From contig ML991773.1 in assembly GCA_010094025.1 (NCBI GenBank), positions 744,001 to 808,000 on the forward strand: a stretch of 64,000 nt of DNA. Direction: 5' to 3'. The notes beneath the pieces were generated by a model. It was not told the origin of the DNA. It did no database searches and saw nothing but the letters and a program-made list of their open reading frames with translations. The position numbers and the translations under genes were made by a program. The stretch's first letter is position 1. Every line of letters begins with the position of its first letter. The DNA comes from Viridothelium virens (lineage: Eukaryota > Ascomycota > Dothideomycetes > Trypetheliales > Trypetheliaceae). This document shows positions 21,265 to 33,470 of the stretch, one piece after another.

Positions 21265-24200
21265 ATGGACGCGCGAAATCCTAGGAATACACGCCAAAAG
21301 ACTCCTGTCAATGCCACTAACAACCCTCAAATCGCCTCTCTGGCGAGCTCGAGCCGATCTCAACCCAATCTCGTTGGTGCCACGCCAGCGGCGACGGCGA
21401 GCCAAAGCAAATCAACCAGTAACTTGTCAGGCAAGGCTTCGACCAAGTCCCCTTCGCCAGTACTACGCACGTCGCGAGAGAACAGCGTGCAGGCTTCAGA
21501 AGGGAAAAGACCATCCTCGACGGAGCCGTCGGGAGATTCAGCTGCTGTACGCTCGGCACCCTAGCAACCTTGGTATCGAATTCTAACTATCCTACTAGCT
21601 CAAACTTTTGAAAGGAGATCTCGACAATGTGAGGCAATTGATTACCTGCAAAATTTGCGATAGGCTTCTCTTCGAACCATTCGTCATTCAGTGCGGCCAC
21701 ACGTACTGTTACAGTGTAGGTACAGCAAAGCAGGGACGAATTGTATGCTGACAGCCCTCATAGTGCCTTTGCACCTGGTTCCTCAACAACAAATCCAAAA
21801 AGACGTGTCCAGACTGTCGAGCACCTGTATCACAGCAACCGGCACCATCATATCTGGTAGGGAAAAGGGAGTAGATGGTGCTGACGTCCGCTTACCATAC
21901 TTGCAGATTCGAGAAATGACCCACATATTCCTAGCCCGTGCAGAGCTTCTAGCACCCGGTGAGAAGATGGAACAACAATTACAATGGCAGAAGGAAGAAG
22001 CGAGCACTGTACAGGAGGACCGGAAGAATACCAATCCGGTAACGGGCGGTCTTTTCAAAGGCTGCTTCAAACAAAGGCCTTCCCGCCCCAGATACGCAAT
22101 TCGAGACGAGGATGATGGAGTCGACCGCTGTCCCTCGTGCAGTTGGGAAATCGAAGACGGAGTATGCCCAGGCTGTGGGTGGGAGTTCGATGAAGATGGT
22201 GCGGTGATGAGACCCAGCTTTGGAGGTTTCAGCGATATGGACCCTTCGGAACGCGATCTGCTTGAAGAAGAGGAGCTCGATGGGGATCTTGAGCTTGAAG
22301 ATCACGACTTCGCCGGACCTATGCCTTATTTGATAGACGAGGAAGATGAAGAGATGGCTGATGACCAGTCATTCGCAGTTAGGAGGTGGTTAGCGCAACA
22401 TGGGGCACATGTCCCCTCAACCACCGCCATTCAGGGAGTTGGCCGGCGCCGAGCAACGCATAGTGCTTTGGGCAGCAGCAGACAGCATTCGTATAGTGCC
22501 AGCCTTACCTCCCGCAGCGAGGATACGGAGATGGGTATCCTTGAAGAAGAGGACGAGGATGACCTGGACGAGGATTCGTCTATGGGTGGCTTCATTGATG
22601 ACCGTAGCGATCAGATGTCTCAGATAACCGCGTCTTCGAGAAGTCAAAGTTACCATCCACCCTCTACGGCCTCGAGGCGGAGAAGTGCACGTCGTCTGGT
22701 ACAGTCGGAGACTTCCGCCATGTCCCCAAGGTCATCACAAAGTAATCAATTGGACGAGGATGATGATGAAGGGGGCCCTATCTCAAATGGGAGACGGCGT
22801 ATAAATCATGGCCAGGCTCGGCGTTCGCGCGTTGTGTTATCAGAGTCTGACGAGGGATCAACCTCTACCGAACGCAACGCGGAAGACAGACAAAGTCTAC
22901 TGCAGGGCGGTTGGTCTTCGTTAGACCAAGACTCCGTCGTGGGTGACCGAGATGTTGATGATGGAGAGGAGAGCGATGGGGGAAGAACGACCGTTGGGTG
23001 GGAGCCGACCACGATCTCAAATGATCGACTTCGAAATGCTGGTTCTCTAACACCTACTGCAGATAGACCAAATCCCAGTCCTCGGCCTACTCAAATCGGT
23101 CAGCCACGATTACCTCGAATGCCGAGTGGGCTACGCGGGCTACGTCATCGAAGTTCCATCATTTCTACCACATCGACAGCAAACCCAGAAGAAGCTGATG
23201 ACGACGATTCTGAAGCTGAGCAATTTGACAGAGACGGCGATGTTGCTATGAGCGGCACACGACTACGACACCGTGTTTCTCGAGCTCGAATCCTCCAATC
23301 CATGCGCTTCCAAGACGCTAATGCGAGCGCGAACACAGGATCAGGATCAGGCAATGGCGGGGATATGGATAGTGACAGTACGTCAGATGCTTCCCTTACT
23401 CCCGGTCGTCGACAACAGCGAGCCCGAGCTCGCCCACAAGAATACGATCCCAGAATCAGCTGGATGTTCGCTCAGTACCAGACTGATGTACGAGAAATGA
23501 GCTCGAGTCAACAATCTGCCGGTGCTGAGCTCCTGGATCAGATGCGTGCCAGGACGCCAGTTTCACGGCCACGGACAGCGAATCGACAGCGTCAGAACAA
23601 CCAAGCTTTTCCACAGCATCCATTAGAATCACCTACATCACCATTTGCGGTCCCGGGCCTTCGTGCGCAAATCCAAGCGAATGCTTTCACAAACCAATCG
23701 GCCTTTGCAGCCTTACCTGCCCGCTCCAACATAAACAGCAATGGAGGAATCACAGGTGCCAACAGATCAGCCATCAATTCCCCTCGAGCTAGCGTTTCCA
23801 GCGGCCGCCCTCCTTCTCGTATTCAAATGAACACAAACGTAACTTCGAGTCCAGTGACGATGAACGGTAACCGAGCTTCTGGCTTCGAGTCTACAAACCG
23901 GCCTCCCAGTAGGAACAACTCGAGACCGAATTCAGCAATGGGACGGCGGGTACAGGCTCCACAAGTAATGCACCCACAAGGCCTTACGGTTACACCTGGT
24001 TTGAATTTTGCAGCGAGGCAGATTAGGGCCCCTCAGAGCAACCCTTATGCCATGTATCTACCACGGAGACAATCAAATCAGCGACTTCAACAGCAACCTT
24101 CGACCGCAACCTTGAGAGCTCGTGGTTCGACACGAACTTTACGCAGCCAGCCGTCACAAGCTGGCCTGCATGAGCAAGGAACGCCTGTGTCACCACAAGC

Positions 24201-24822
24201 TGTTCGCCCTCAAGGATCTCGTGCTCAGCTCCGATCTCCGCCTTCGCAACAGCGCATTCGACCATCCAATGCACATCACCCGCGTCCAGTCGAAGTCCCT
24301 TCCCCGGTTCCTCCGATTTCGGGTGCTCCTCTGTCCAATGCACAAGTACCCGCAAGACCGTCAGCACCTTTCCGACCGCCTGCTTCCAACCCGCCCACGA
24401 CTTCTACAGGAACCTCCAGAATTCCCGATGAGGAGCGCCTGAGACTGGCACGCGAGTTGATCAATCGAAGAACTCAAGAGCTGAGCAACAGTAACCCCTA
24501 CGCACACCTGAATCGACAGCGCGGCAGTAGTGTGGAAACCGAAGGAAGCTCTTCCGTATCCAGTATCCGTACCGCCGATACTATCCGAACAAACAGTTCA
24601 GCTTCAACCTCATCTACTTCTGTATCTACAAGTGGAAGACCTGCGGCTCCAGCGGCAAATCGGATACGGACAGCAGACACTGCTCGACCTTTTTCGAGTG
24701 CTTGGGAACCCCCTTCGGGAGCCGGGCAGCATAGGACTGCCGGAACGAGCATCGTAAACGCTCTGAATTCAGTCACTTCTAATACCAGCAGTAGAACAAG
24801 AGCGGAACAGGTGCGAGCTTAG
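21265..24822 (+). CDS. large RING-finger protein, probable E3 ubiquitin ligase
   Basis: Four exons (21265-21546, 21599-21715, 21764-21856, 21907-24822) give 1135 aa; introns are 48-52 bases. A C3HC4 RING starts at residue 111: CKICDRLLFEP, then QCGHTYCYSC split by an intron, LCTWFLNNK, and CPDC. RINGs of this form bind E2 enzymes. Just after it comes a helical segment (REMTHIFLARAELL), then a second Cys cluster, CPSCSWEIEDGVCPGCGWEF, resembling a small zinc ribbon. The remaining 850 residues are of low complexity: acidic blocks (EEEDEDDLDED), Ser/Arg stretches, and a long Pro/Ser/Gln/Asn-rich tail, so mostly disordered. The first 94 residues are also Ser/Thr-rich. It matches a conserved but uncharacterised ascomycete family. 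Substrates and cellular role are unknown. Confidence 0.88.
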
Positions 24823-25364
24823 TGGGCAGACAATTTTTGAATTAAAAGGGCTCTCCCCGCTGTTGGATTGTAGGATGGATGGCACACGTAATTCCAGGAG
24901 TACGATCCCTGAGCGAAAGACTTTCATGACTATCTTTTTTTTCTAACGCATTCACAACTTGGATACCCGTCAGGAGATGGGATTTGGAGGTTTCTGACCA
25001 GCATCTGCCAATGCTGTCAGGCTACGAAATAGTGCTCTGGGGATAATTGCATCGAGCGTGGTGTTCCTGTGAGGGTCGGCTTATAACATGAAGATACCAA
25101 CTGCTCTGTAGGCTTCGCGGTCGTCTATAAAACCATTGAAATAAATCCATAACATTTCGCTTTAAGACCAAAAAAAAATAATGGCCCCACACGTCAAGGT
25201 GAGATTTCGCCTCCATCGGCAATCTACCGTAGATGGACCTCGGCTTTCCGAGGAGAGCGCCAAAGGATATAAGATTTCGTCAAGACACTGAGGTATTCCC
25301 AACTGAGTCGGCATCCAACAATTCTTGTCAGGCGTCTTCGTGACGGTACTTGTATTCTCCAATT
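24823..25364. other. intergenic region
   Basis: About 540 bases between the RING gene and the kappa-class GST gene, both on the plus strand. It holds the terminator side of one and the promoter of the other. Two short minus-strand ORFs (25022-25362) have no motif. Confidence 0.5.
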
Positions 25365-26531
25365 ATGGCCAGGCCTAAATTGACTTTGTATCTGGATTGC
25401 GTGTCCCCGTTTGCATATATGGCCTTTTACCTCACAAGAGTTGGTTCTGATGTCCTTATTCCCAGCTCTCTACATTATCATTCACTGGACTCGTGATACT
25501 GGTTCTTAATTTGCTCCAACGCTTTTTTTCATAATCACGCGCTTTGATTCTATGGAGAGGACGAGGGATATTGCCAGAAACCAGTATCAACTCTTGCTCG
25601 CTACCTACGCTACTCTTTCCCTCCCTGAATCTTAGCCTATGCTTCCAATTCTATTCAATTTCAATAATCTGTCCGAACAGTAATGGCAGAAATCACTGTC
25701 TGACATTACTCTAGCACTCCCCCGTCTTCAAAAATTGCGACATTACCTACATCCCAATCTTCCTCGGCGGCCTCATGAAAGCCTGCAACAACACGCCTCC
25801 TATCGAGATTAAAAGTACGTCTGCGGCCCCCAATCTCTCTTCAAGAACCCTGCCCGCCTATGCGGCTTCTCCTTCTTTTTTCTTTTCCCTCTTCACTTCC
25901 CACTAACGCCACCTCCCTTTCCCCCCAACAGACAAATCCTCCTACCTCCCCGTCTCCCTCCGCCGCTACTCCACCCTCTTCTCCATCCCGCTCCACCCCT
26001 CCCAGCCCATGCCCACCAACTTCCCTCCCTTGACCCTCCAGCTCCAGCGCACCCTCTGTGGTCTGCAGATCCGACAGCCAGCTCGGCTCGGCGCCGCGTT
26101 CGAGGCGCTGTATCGCGCGTTCTTTGTGGAGCACCGATCCATTGAGAAGGCGGAGGTGTATGCGGCGATTTTGAAGGAGGTGCTTGGAGGAGAGGAGGAG
26201 GAGGTGAAGAAGGTGATGGAGGGAGCAGCGGCAGAGGGGAAGGAGAGGCTGAAGAGGAATACGGATAAGGCGCTGGGGGAGGGGGCGTTTGGGTTGCCGT
26301 GGTTTGTAGGTAAGTCTTTGGGATTTCCTTCGGTTCTTTGTCTTTGTCTGGTGTCTCTCTTGTCAGCTGTCGTGAGAGATTTGCATGAGAGCTGATGTTG
26401 AGGACGTGGTAGCGACGAATTCAGAGGGGAAGAAGGAATGCTTTTTTGGGTTTGACCATATTGGGATGGTCGTGGATCATTTGGGTCTAATTAGGGAGGG
26501 GCAGGAGAGGGGATGGAGGGCGATGCTCTGA
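25365..26531 (+). CDS. kappa-class glutathione S-transferase / DsbA-like oxidoreductase
   Basis: Thioredoxin-fold GST of the kappa/HCCA-isomerase type, usually mitochondrial or peroxisomal, conjugating glutathione to small electrophiles. Four exons (25365-25439, 25715-25814, 25932-26309, 26413-26531) give 223 aa, close to the family norm. The N-terminal active site lies in LYLDCVSPFAYMAFYL, where the Ser of the V-S-P-F/Y motif activates glutathione. Then come YIPIFLGGLMKACNNTPP, FPPLTLQLQR, ALYRAFFVEH, GLPWFV and, in the last exon, FFGFDHIGMVVDHLGL, all expected. The first intron is 275 bases with a weak donor (GTTGGT) and the third is 103 bases, both long for this window. The first exon was found only because the family needs this N terminus. 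Convergent with SAD1. Confidence 0.87.
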
Positions 26532-26848
26532 TGTTAAGGTTAGAAGGGAGACACTTATGTGGATGTACTAGCAGATCAAGGGCGGCATTAACAGGAATTA
26601 GAAAGAAAAACTAAGGGAGAGCTTGTCTTTACAATATACAGGTATTTTCACTAGCTTTCATACGTTAAAGCTTAAGGCCTTTTACAACCAACTGACACTT
26701 TAGCTTGTAACGTCGGCGAAGTCAAAGAGACAAATATATGTCTCGCGTCAAGCTGTCATTGAAACTGTGCCACGGAGTAGATCGCCGAATCCAAAAGAGG
26801 CCGTAAGAGACCGGGATGGACATTTTTCATCAAACCTTTCCAAATCCA
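26532..26848. other. convergent 3' intergenic region
   Basis: About 320 bases between two convergent stops. It should hold both polyadenylation regions; AT-rich runs are present around 26600-26670. Nothing else is visible. Confidence 0.5.
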
Positions 26849-28549
26849 TCATGCCTTCGCCTTCCCCTTTCCCTTCCCCTTCGGCTCCCTCCTCCGCTCC
26901 CAAATCTGGCAATAACTCTCTTTCGTAAACAACGTCTGTGTCTCCGCTCCCTGAACATACAGATCCTGCGCCTCCACCCATTCATCCCTCGCCCGCTCCC
27001 TCACCTGCACCCTCCACACCTTCCTCTCCCTCTCCCCCTCCACCCCCTCATCCCTAGTCCCACGCACCGCCTCATGCGTGATATTCGCCACAAGATCATA
27101 CCAAATCGGCTCGCCGGGCGGATACAGCACCGGATTCGGCTGGACATAGGGCGCGACATCGAGCGAGCGCACGGGAAACGTCACGATGGTGGGATTGCGC
27201 TCGTGCACGAACTTATTCGCCGAGAAGCGCTTAATATGCATGACGAGAAATGGTGGCAGCGGATGCAGCAGGCGATAGCGCAGCCGGGTGTTCAGCCGCT
27301 CCTGCGCGCGGATGCCGTCGTACTTGCTCAGGATGGTGGTGAGCGGGACCTGCGGGATGATGTTCTTGTCCAGCTCGTCCTGGAAGAGCGGGGCGGGCGG
27401 CAGGTCGAGCGTGAGGATGAGGAAGCGCGAGATCTCGGTTTTCACGGCCGCGTCTTCGAAGCGTAGCCGGTCGCCTGCGTCCGCGCGCGCGGTGATCAGT
27501 TGTGACTCTACTTGCATTTGGCCCTGGAAGACGCGCTGGATGATGCTGCTGCCTGGCTTGGTTTTGGAGCCGCCGAGGGAGAGGTGCAGGTGGTTGAGGA
27601 ACCAGGAGAGGAAGTCGACCGGGTCGGATTGCTCGGTGAGGGTGAAGCGTTTGTTGGAGCGGAGGGCAACTTCTTGTAGTAGCTCGTGTGGAGATACGTG
27701 TGCTTTGAAGGCGCGTGGGTTCCAAATCTTGCGGACGAGGATTGAAAAGCGCTGAGCCAGTTGAGGGGTGTTGGAGAGGTCTTCGAGCATGAAAAAATTT
27801 CGGAGAGGTGGAACGTGAGCGAGGGCGTTGATAACGACATTGAAATAATCGTTCGCTTTGATGTTGTTCATGCCGACGAAGCCAGGCATATATTTCCTTC
27901 CTGAAAGATCCCATGCAGTCTTTGCATCCTTGTCGAGTTTTGTGACGTCTTCTTTTGCAAAGGTGGGATCAACCACGTATTTGATGTCGTCCAAGCTCTT
28001 GCTTTTCACTTCGTAGCCTTCTGGAAGGACGTATACTTTCTTCGTCTCCATGTTGATATACACATGATGTCCAACTTCCAGCGCGTGGAAATAGGCCTGT
28101 GACTTCGGACCTCGACCTTGATAGTATTTGCCGCAGACGAGACAGGCGTAGACATTAATGTTGGATAGAGTGACCGAGCATAGTTTCTCGAAGTCAAAAT
28201 CCAGCAGTGATCGATCTATTGTGTCCAAGTACAGGTCTGTATAGCCCTCTGCAGGCGCGTCCTGCCGTATCGGCCCTCCTACGATAGGTTCATCCCCATC
28301 TTCGTCCAGCTCCTGGTCTTGATGTACGCCCGCCTCTTCAAGCTCTCCATGCTTCTCATTCGCAGGATCTAAAATATCTGGGGCATTGGCACCATTGTCG
28401 GCTGCTGTGTGACCGTTGGTCCCAAGGTTTCCATTGAGCGGCGTAGAATATGATTCTTCCTCCACTTTTCCGACCCTCGATTTCTTCGGTGCAGGAGAAT
28501 TGGCAGGGATGGTTTCTTCCAAGGGCTCCTCAGCCGGTCGCTTAGCCAT
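26849..28549 (-). CDS. SAD1: SAD1/USP39, U4/U6.U5 tri-snRNP-associated protein
   Basis: A splicing factor that keeps the tri-snRNP stable before spliceosome activation; it is built like a deubiquitinase but is inactive. The gene is intronless here and encodes 566 aa. A ZnF-UBP domain at about residues 130-180 (VYACLVCGKYYQG, then AYFHALEVGHHVYIN) is followed by the UCH-like fold. At the place of the catalytic Cys box the sequence reads GMNNIKANDYFNVV, so the Cys is replaced, as is normal in this family. Downstream marks are DPVDFLSWFLNHLH, LVMHIKRFSANKF and ESYCQIWE. The frame is open 50 codons further upstream (to 28699), but that part is basic repeat-like (RQRKRQQKRQQ) and is probably 5' leader. 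MAKRPAEEPLEE at 28549 is the natural start. The N-terminal 120 residues are acidic and disordered. Confidence 0.92.
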   Translation of the reverse strand: MAKRPAEEPLEETIPANSPAPKKSRVGKVEEESYSTPLNGNLGTNGHTAADNGANAPDILDPANEKHGELEEAGVHQDQELDEDGDEPIVGGPIRQDAPAEGYTDLYLDTIDRSLLDFDFEKLCSVTLSNINVYACLVCGKYYQGRGPKSQAYFHALEVGHHVYINMETKKVYVLPEGYEVKSKSLDDIKYVVDPTFAKEDVTKLDKDAKTAWDLSGRKYMPGFVGMNNIKANDYFNVVINALAHVPPLRNFFMLEDLSNTPQLAQRFSILVRKIWNPRAFKAHVSPHELLQEVALRSNKRFTLTEQSDPVDFLSWFLNHLHLSLGGSKTKPGSSIIQRVFQGQMQVESQLITARADAGDRLRFEDAAVKTEISRFLILTLDLPPAPLFQDELDKNIIPQVPLTTILSKYDGIRAQERLNTRLRYRLLHPLPPFLVMHIKRFSANKFVHERNPTIVTFPVRSLDVAPYVQPNPVLYPPGEPIWYDLVANITHEAVRGTRDEGVEGERERKVWRVQVRERARDEWVEAQDLYVQGAETQTLFTKESYCQIWERRREPKGKGKGKAKA

Positions 28550-29084
28550 CGCGAGCTGCTTTGGGTGGAACGGAAGGGACCTGTAAATTTCCCTAGAACT
28601 GTTAGCTTCAGAATTGTATGAACATGTGCATTGCAAGGCATCACGAGCCTGCTGCTGTCGCTTTTGCTGTCGCTTTCGCTGTCGCAGAGGGAGGTCCATA
28701 CTGACTGATTCAGTGATTCTTCGACGAGTCTCAGAGCTTGTGGACGGTTTTGAAGGGCTCTTTGTGATTGTGGTAGGCGAGGAAATAAATGTGAAAGGCG
28801 GGAGTGGTAACGCGACTCACGAATCCGATGCTCTGACAGGCGTCACTCCACTCCAGACCCTGCGATAGTTCTAAGGTTACCTTAGGTACCTTACCTTACA
28901 TAACTCAACAATTTCTATGTGTCTCTACTGCGTGACTAGTCACCCTGCGAATCATTAATTCACACATAATGAAGCTGACTACGTCTTACTTCCACAGGCC
29001 TTTTGATCTAGTATACATTTGATTCAACACTATCATTGTATATACAGAAAAATTTGAACATATTAAGAACATCAGCCACCTTTC
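28550..29084. other. SAD1 upstream region and IRE1 3' flank
   Basis: About 530 bases without a separate gene. The stretch up to 28699 stays open in the SAD1 frame but is treated as leader. The right part is AT-rich and holds the IRE1 3' end. No element copy; one run of ACCTTA-like repeats at 28873-28900 is too short to call. Confidence 0.45.
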
Positions 29085-32000
29085 TTAACCAGAGAAATAC
29101 GGCTTGAATCGATGCTCATCCTCCAAGTCGCAAGCTAGAACAACATTGTAACACTCCATCAACAGATTCGGAAATCTTGTCGTCCAAAACCGCAGGTAGC
29201 CGTGGGGCAACGGTCCCACCTTCCTCTGCACCTCCTTGTCCATATCTTCATAATGGTTCTTCTTGTTCCTCAGCGCTCGAAGGAGATCGAGCATCCTCGA
29301 ACCGGTGTACTTCCTCTGCTTGCCCAATGTGTCCTTGAACCACATGGGTAGCTGTACAAGGAAGTCGCTTCCAAACACCTCCTCTCCGACTTCTTCGAGC
29401 TTCTCTAGATGGTATGAAGGCGGGTCACGAGGCTCTCGCTCCCAGTGGTCTGAGACGTCGCACAAGAATGTAAGGCGTTTCTCAGGACTCCAGAAGAAAG
29501 GGTGTTGCAAGACCTGTTGTGCGGTCGGACGTCTTTCAGGCTTGTTTTCTAACATCCAGGAGATAAGATGCAGAGGTTCTACCGAATCATCGCCCCAATC
29601 CTTGAGTCGGTTGAAGTTGCATTTGTTCTTTTTGATATTCAGCTCTCGAAGCTGAGCCCACCCTTCAAGATCATCGAAGGGATGACCGCCATTAGTCAAG
29701 ACGTAATAAAAGACGCATCCAAGAGAAAAGATATCAGCGTTGCGCTTCACTCCGTAGCTGGAGACGTTATCACCGGAGGCGGATGATTCACGACTGTGTG
29801 GATTGGAGCTGTTGCGACCGTCCGAGTCTTTTGGTTGCACGATAAGCTCGGGAGCTTTCCAGCCAACCGTACCTGCGTTGCCGGTCGTAGCCATGAGAGT
29901 ACTCATGTTCTCAGGAAGAGATTTGCAAAGGCCAAAGTCAGAAATGACGAAGCGCGGTCCACCGAACTGGCCCTTTTTAGGGTATGCGATGAGAATGTTT
30001 TGTGGTTTGATGTCGCGATGTATGATACGGAGGTTGTGAAGATGGTTGAGACCAGCGGCGAGCTGGTAGAGGGCTTTTGGAACATTGCTATTGATTTGGT
30101 TCACCAGTGGACCATACTCCTCTTTCCACTCATCATCCGGTCGACCATCTTTATACAAATCCCAAAGACTGGCCTGACAAAGCTCGACAGCGATGTAGAG
30201 GAAGTTGGCGTCTTTTTGTTGGCAGAAATACCGAATGACGTTCGGATGATCATCACTCTGCTGGAGTAAGTTGACCTCTTGTGAGGCAAGCTCGTAGTAT
30301 TGAGGCAGCATGCGCTTGACTGCTACATCACGGCCCTCAAATGTGCCTTCGAACACAAACGTGCCTCCGCTTCCACTTCCAAGAACTCGATCCGTCTTGA
30401 TTGACAAGCTGTTGATCTGAATGGTGCCAGATACCTCGCCAATTCCAAGGGCGTTGGCCGTGTCCTCATCTGCCTGAATCTCCTTGTCTGGGTCGATCTG
30501 CTTGACAATGCCTTCGGCGATCTTGCCTTCAGCAATTTTCTCTAAGGCATCATCATTTGGCTTCCTCGACTTCCGGCGGTTACGACCTCCACGCTGACCA
30601 CGGTGTGCCTTCTTCTTGGGCTTGGGCGTTTCCTGCTGACTGCCGTCATCAGTGCCAGCTGTGCCAGGTGATTGATTGCCGGCGGTCTCTGAGTCGTTGG
30701 AGGCCACATGGTCAAGCTGGTTCGGTGGAGTGGAAGGTCTACAAGATTGTTAGACTCGATTTGCGTGAATAGACAATGGGTATAAAGTACCTGTCGAGCA
30801 GATCAACACTATCTGAGAGAACTTCGGGAGACGATTGAGGCTCTGTTTCTTCGGCCTTCGACTCAGGTTCTACAAATTTGACCTTCTTTTCCTCCTCCGT
30901 GGGTATTGTCTCCACTACCGGTGTGACTGAGTCTAATTTTGGTTCAACACTTGATGCATTGGACACGAAGACCGAGGGCATCTGCTGAAGCTTGCTCGAT
31001 AACAAGGAATGTCTGAATTTTGGCTTGACTAGAAAAACGAAGCACAAGAGAATGGCGAGAGCACCAAAAGTGCCCGATGACTTTAAGGCAGGAAGATTTG
31101 CGTAGAAAGAATTAGGCTTGCCAGGCAACAACGGCTGGTCTACCATGTCATTGCCGTCTTCAGGTGCGTCCAACGCAGGCCAACCGTCAGATCCTCTCAT
31201 TGTTGGGATGTCGATCTGCTGGTTGTTTTCCATATTGAACGTCGAATGGACTCCAATAAGCCTGGAGTCTCCTTTCGCAATGGGGCTGGCTGTCCAAGAT
31301 GATATTCCATCACCCAGAGTTTCCTTGTAAACCTCTGCTTCGGTAGCCCCATTTGTCACAGTAGGATAATTGCCTTCTGACAAAGCGTACCAACTTCCAC
31401 CTTCTGTCTGGTTGATAAATACATTGTCAAGTTCCGACCAGTCAAAAGAGGGCAATTTTGGCTGAGGCAAGATGACAAGTGAGGTATCGTCATCCGAGGC
31501 GAGAGGATGCGCAATATCGAAAGCTCGTACGACGGGTGAAGCAAACTTTTGTCGCCATACAGGACGCTCCGGATAGGAAGGATTTGGGCCATTAAGCTTG
31601 GCATAATCCCACGTATTGATGCTTCCATCAAAGTTACTGTAAATGTATTTGTCGTCAAATGTACGGGAATATTGGTGGCGGAGGTCCTTGTCGCGGTTGT
31701 TCGGACCCCATTCAAAATAGCTGATGGTGCAGATAGGTTCCATGCTCGATCTGTCCTGGATGCTGACAGTATACTCGGTTCGACTGAGTGTTATCGTCGC
31801 CACGGATTCGCAAGCTTCTCTATCTAGACCTTCCAAGCCATTGATCAGGCGGCAGCTTTTGTTGTCATTCAACATTGACGGTCCACTCGTACTAAACATT
31901 TTGAGGGGCTTTCCGTTACTCGCATCAACAGTATAAAGTGTGTTCTTTTTCTCGGCAGTGTAGACAACGGGAGGATCCTCACCAGCGTAAGGTGACCATT

Positions 32001-32706
32001 CCTCGGCCAATTGACGAACGGTGTAATGTAATTTCTCCATTCCAGATCCAGATCCCGGAGTATAGATGTAAAGAGCTCCATCTTGACTTGGTTCAATGAT
32101 CCAGAGACGTTGGTCTTCAATCAATGGCTCCTTGCTTTTTGAATTATTCCGTCTGTGATATATAGTATCAACCATCGGCTTCTCTGTCTCCAAGTGCCAC
32201 CGGTAGGCACCAGTCTTCCTATCTCTCGCGTGTAAGGTCCCGTCAACAGTCGCCAAAAGGACAAAGTCCTCGACTTCCCAGTCCTGCAAGGATCGCGCCG
32301 GACGTCGCGGAGAGAGACCACCGGTGACTCCGGTGGACCTTGCAGAAGGTGCTCGAACAGTCGGATGGGCATCGACTGGAGCTAAAGTCGCAATGGCGCG
32401 CTCGTTAATCGATAATGGGCGGGGGTTTGAATTCGAATTTGAATTTCTTCGTTTCGGTGTGCCATCTCGAAGTTGAGAGGCGTGGGGGGGTACAACGGTG
32501 TCGCTCAAGGGATTCTCCCGAGGGGAGCCCAGGCGTCCATCTCGTTCGGGGTGCTGCTGCTGAGCTCCCGCGAGGAAGTTGCAATTAAGGGTTAGCAGAA
32601 GAATGAAGAGTCCTCTCGTGCTGAAGCCAGCAGCAGCACCTGGCGGCCGCGGTCGTGGCATGACGAGGTGTTGATGCTTCAAGAGTGGAGCATGCCGCGG
32701 ACGCAA
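29085..32706 (-). CDS. IRE1: IRE1, ER stress sensor kinase/endoribonuclease
   Basis: IRE1 spans the ER membrane, senses unfolded protein, and splices the HAC1/hacA mRNA. Exon 1 (32706-30791) and exon 2 (30738-29085), with a 52-base intron, give 1189 aa. An N-terminal signal sequence (GLFILLLTLNCNFLAG) is followed by the luminal beta-rich domain (DFVLLATVDGTLHARDRKTG, the usual opening) and a transmembrane segment at about residues 545-562. A Ser/Glu-rich linker and a basic run (HRGQRGGRNRRKSRK) come next. The kinase domain runs from about 755 to 1055: catalytic Lys 780 (VAVKRM), HRDIKPQN at 879 and DFGL at 906. The C-terminal KEN/RNase domain holds LLRALRNKKNHY and GYLRFWTTRFPNLLM. All catalytic residues seen are intact. 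Translation may start at the internal ATG at 32661, just before the signal sequence. Confidence 0.95.
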
Positions 32707-33470
32707 TCAAGAAAGAGGAGAACATCCGCCAGACACGCCGGTATATCTAAGGTTCGGGCAACTCGGCGGACCGGCGTGAGAAGGCGACGATGCAGGACAA
32801 AAGGATGGGAGGAATGTGGGAATGTGAGAATGGATGTTGGAGATCTCGATCGAGAGGGCAGTGCTGGAAGGGTGGAAGAGTGGGAGAGTGGCAGGGTGGT
32901 GGTGCAGTGAATTCCTAGATGAAGCCCCATCGGGGATCGAAAAATCGGGCGGCGGTCACAGGCGTAAGCCCACTTCAGCTATCTCACGATCGCCGCCGAA
33001 CCAGAAGCAGCCCAGAGGCACCCAGAGACAACGGCGTCGCACAAAAACAATCCGGGTCCCACAGTCCAACAGCAGCACATTTACACAGCGATCGAAATCG
33101 AAAAAGCAGGCTCGCCAACGCGTTTGTCTTCTTGCAAGACTGATGTTACTGGTACATCTACCGCCGCCGCCTTTGCCTAGCTGAGGCCTAGCGCCAGGCG
33201 TCTCTCAGCAAGCCCAGCATTTTGACTCTGTTTCACATTCTGCCACCCCTGGCGTGCCCCAAACCAACACCCCTTGCCCATCTGGGGGACATAAGAAGAC
33301 AACATTGCCATCGCAGCCCGCCCATTTTGACGTCACTCTAAGTCGGCCGAGCCTTTTCGCGTGCCTGTGCCTTTCGGGCGCACCGCCAAAATCCATCCCG
33401 CCACGCTTCCGTACGACCAGTTGGCGGTCGCCTTTTGCCCGCCAAATGAGCAGGACACAACACCAATGCC
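32707..33470. other. IRE1 upstream region and CCT2 3' flank
   Basis: About 760 bases with overlapping small ORFs on both strands (for example 32834-33184 plus, 33205-33396 minus) and no motif. Serves as IRE1 promoter and leader; long leaders are usual for this gene. Nothing else seen. Confidence 0.5.

Noticed and set aside
27231-27914. 227-codon minus-strand ORF within SAD1
   Set aside because: It is an alternative frame of SAD1 with no family motif; the SAD1 frame is fully conserved there.
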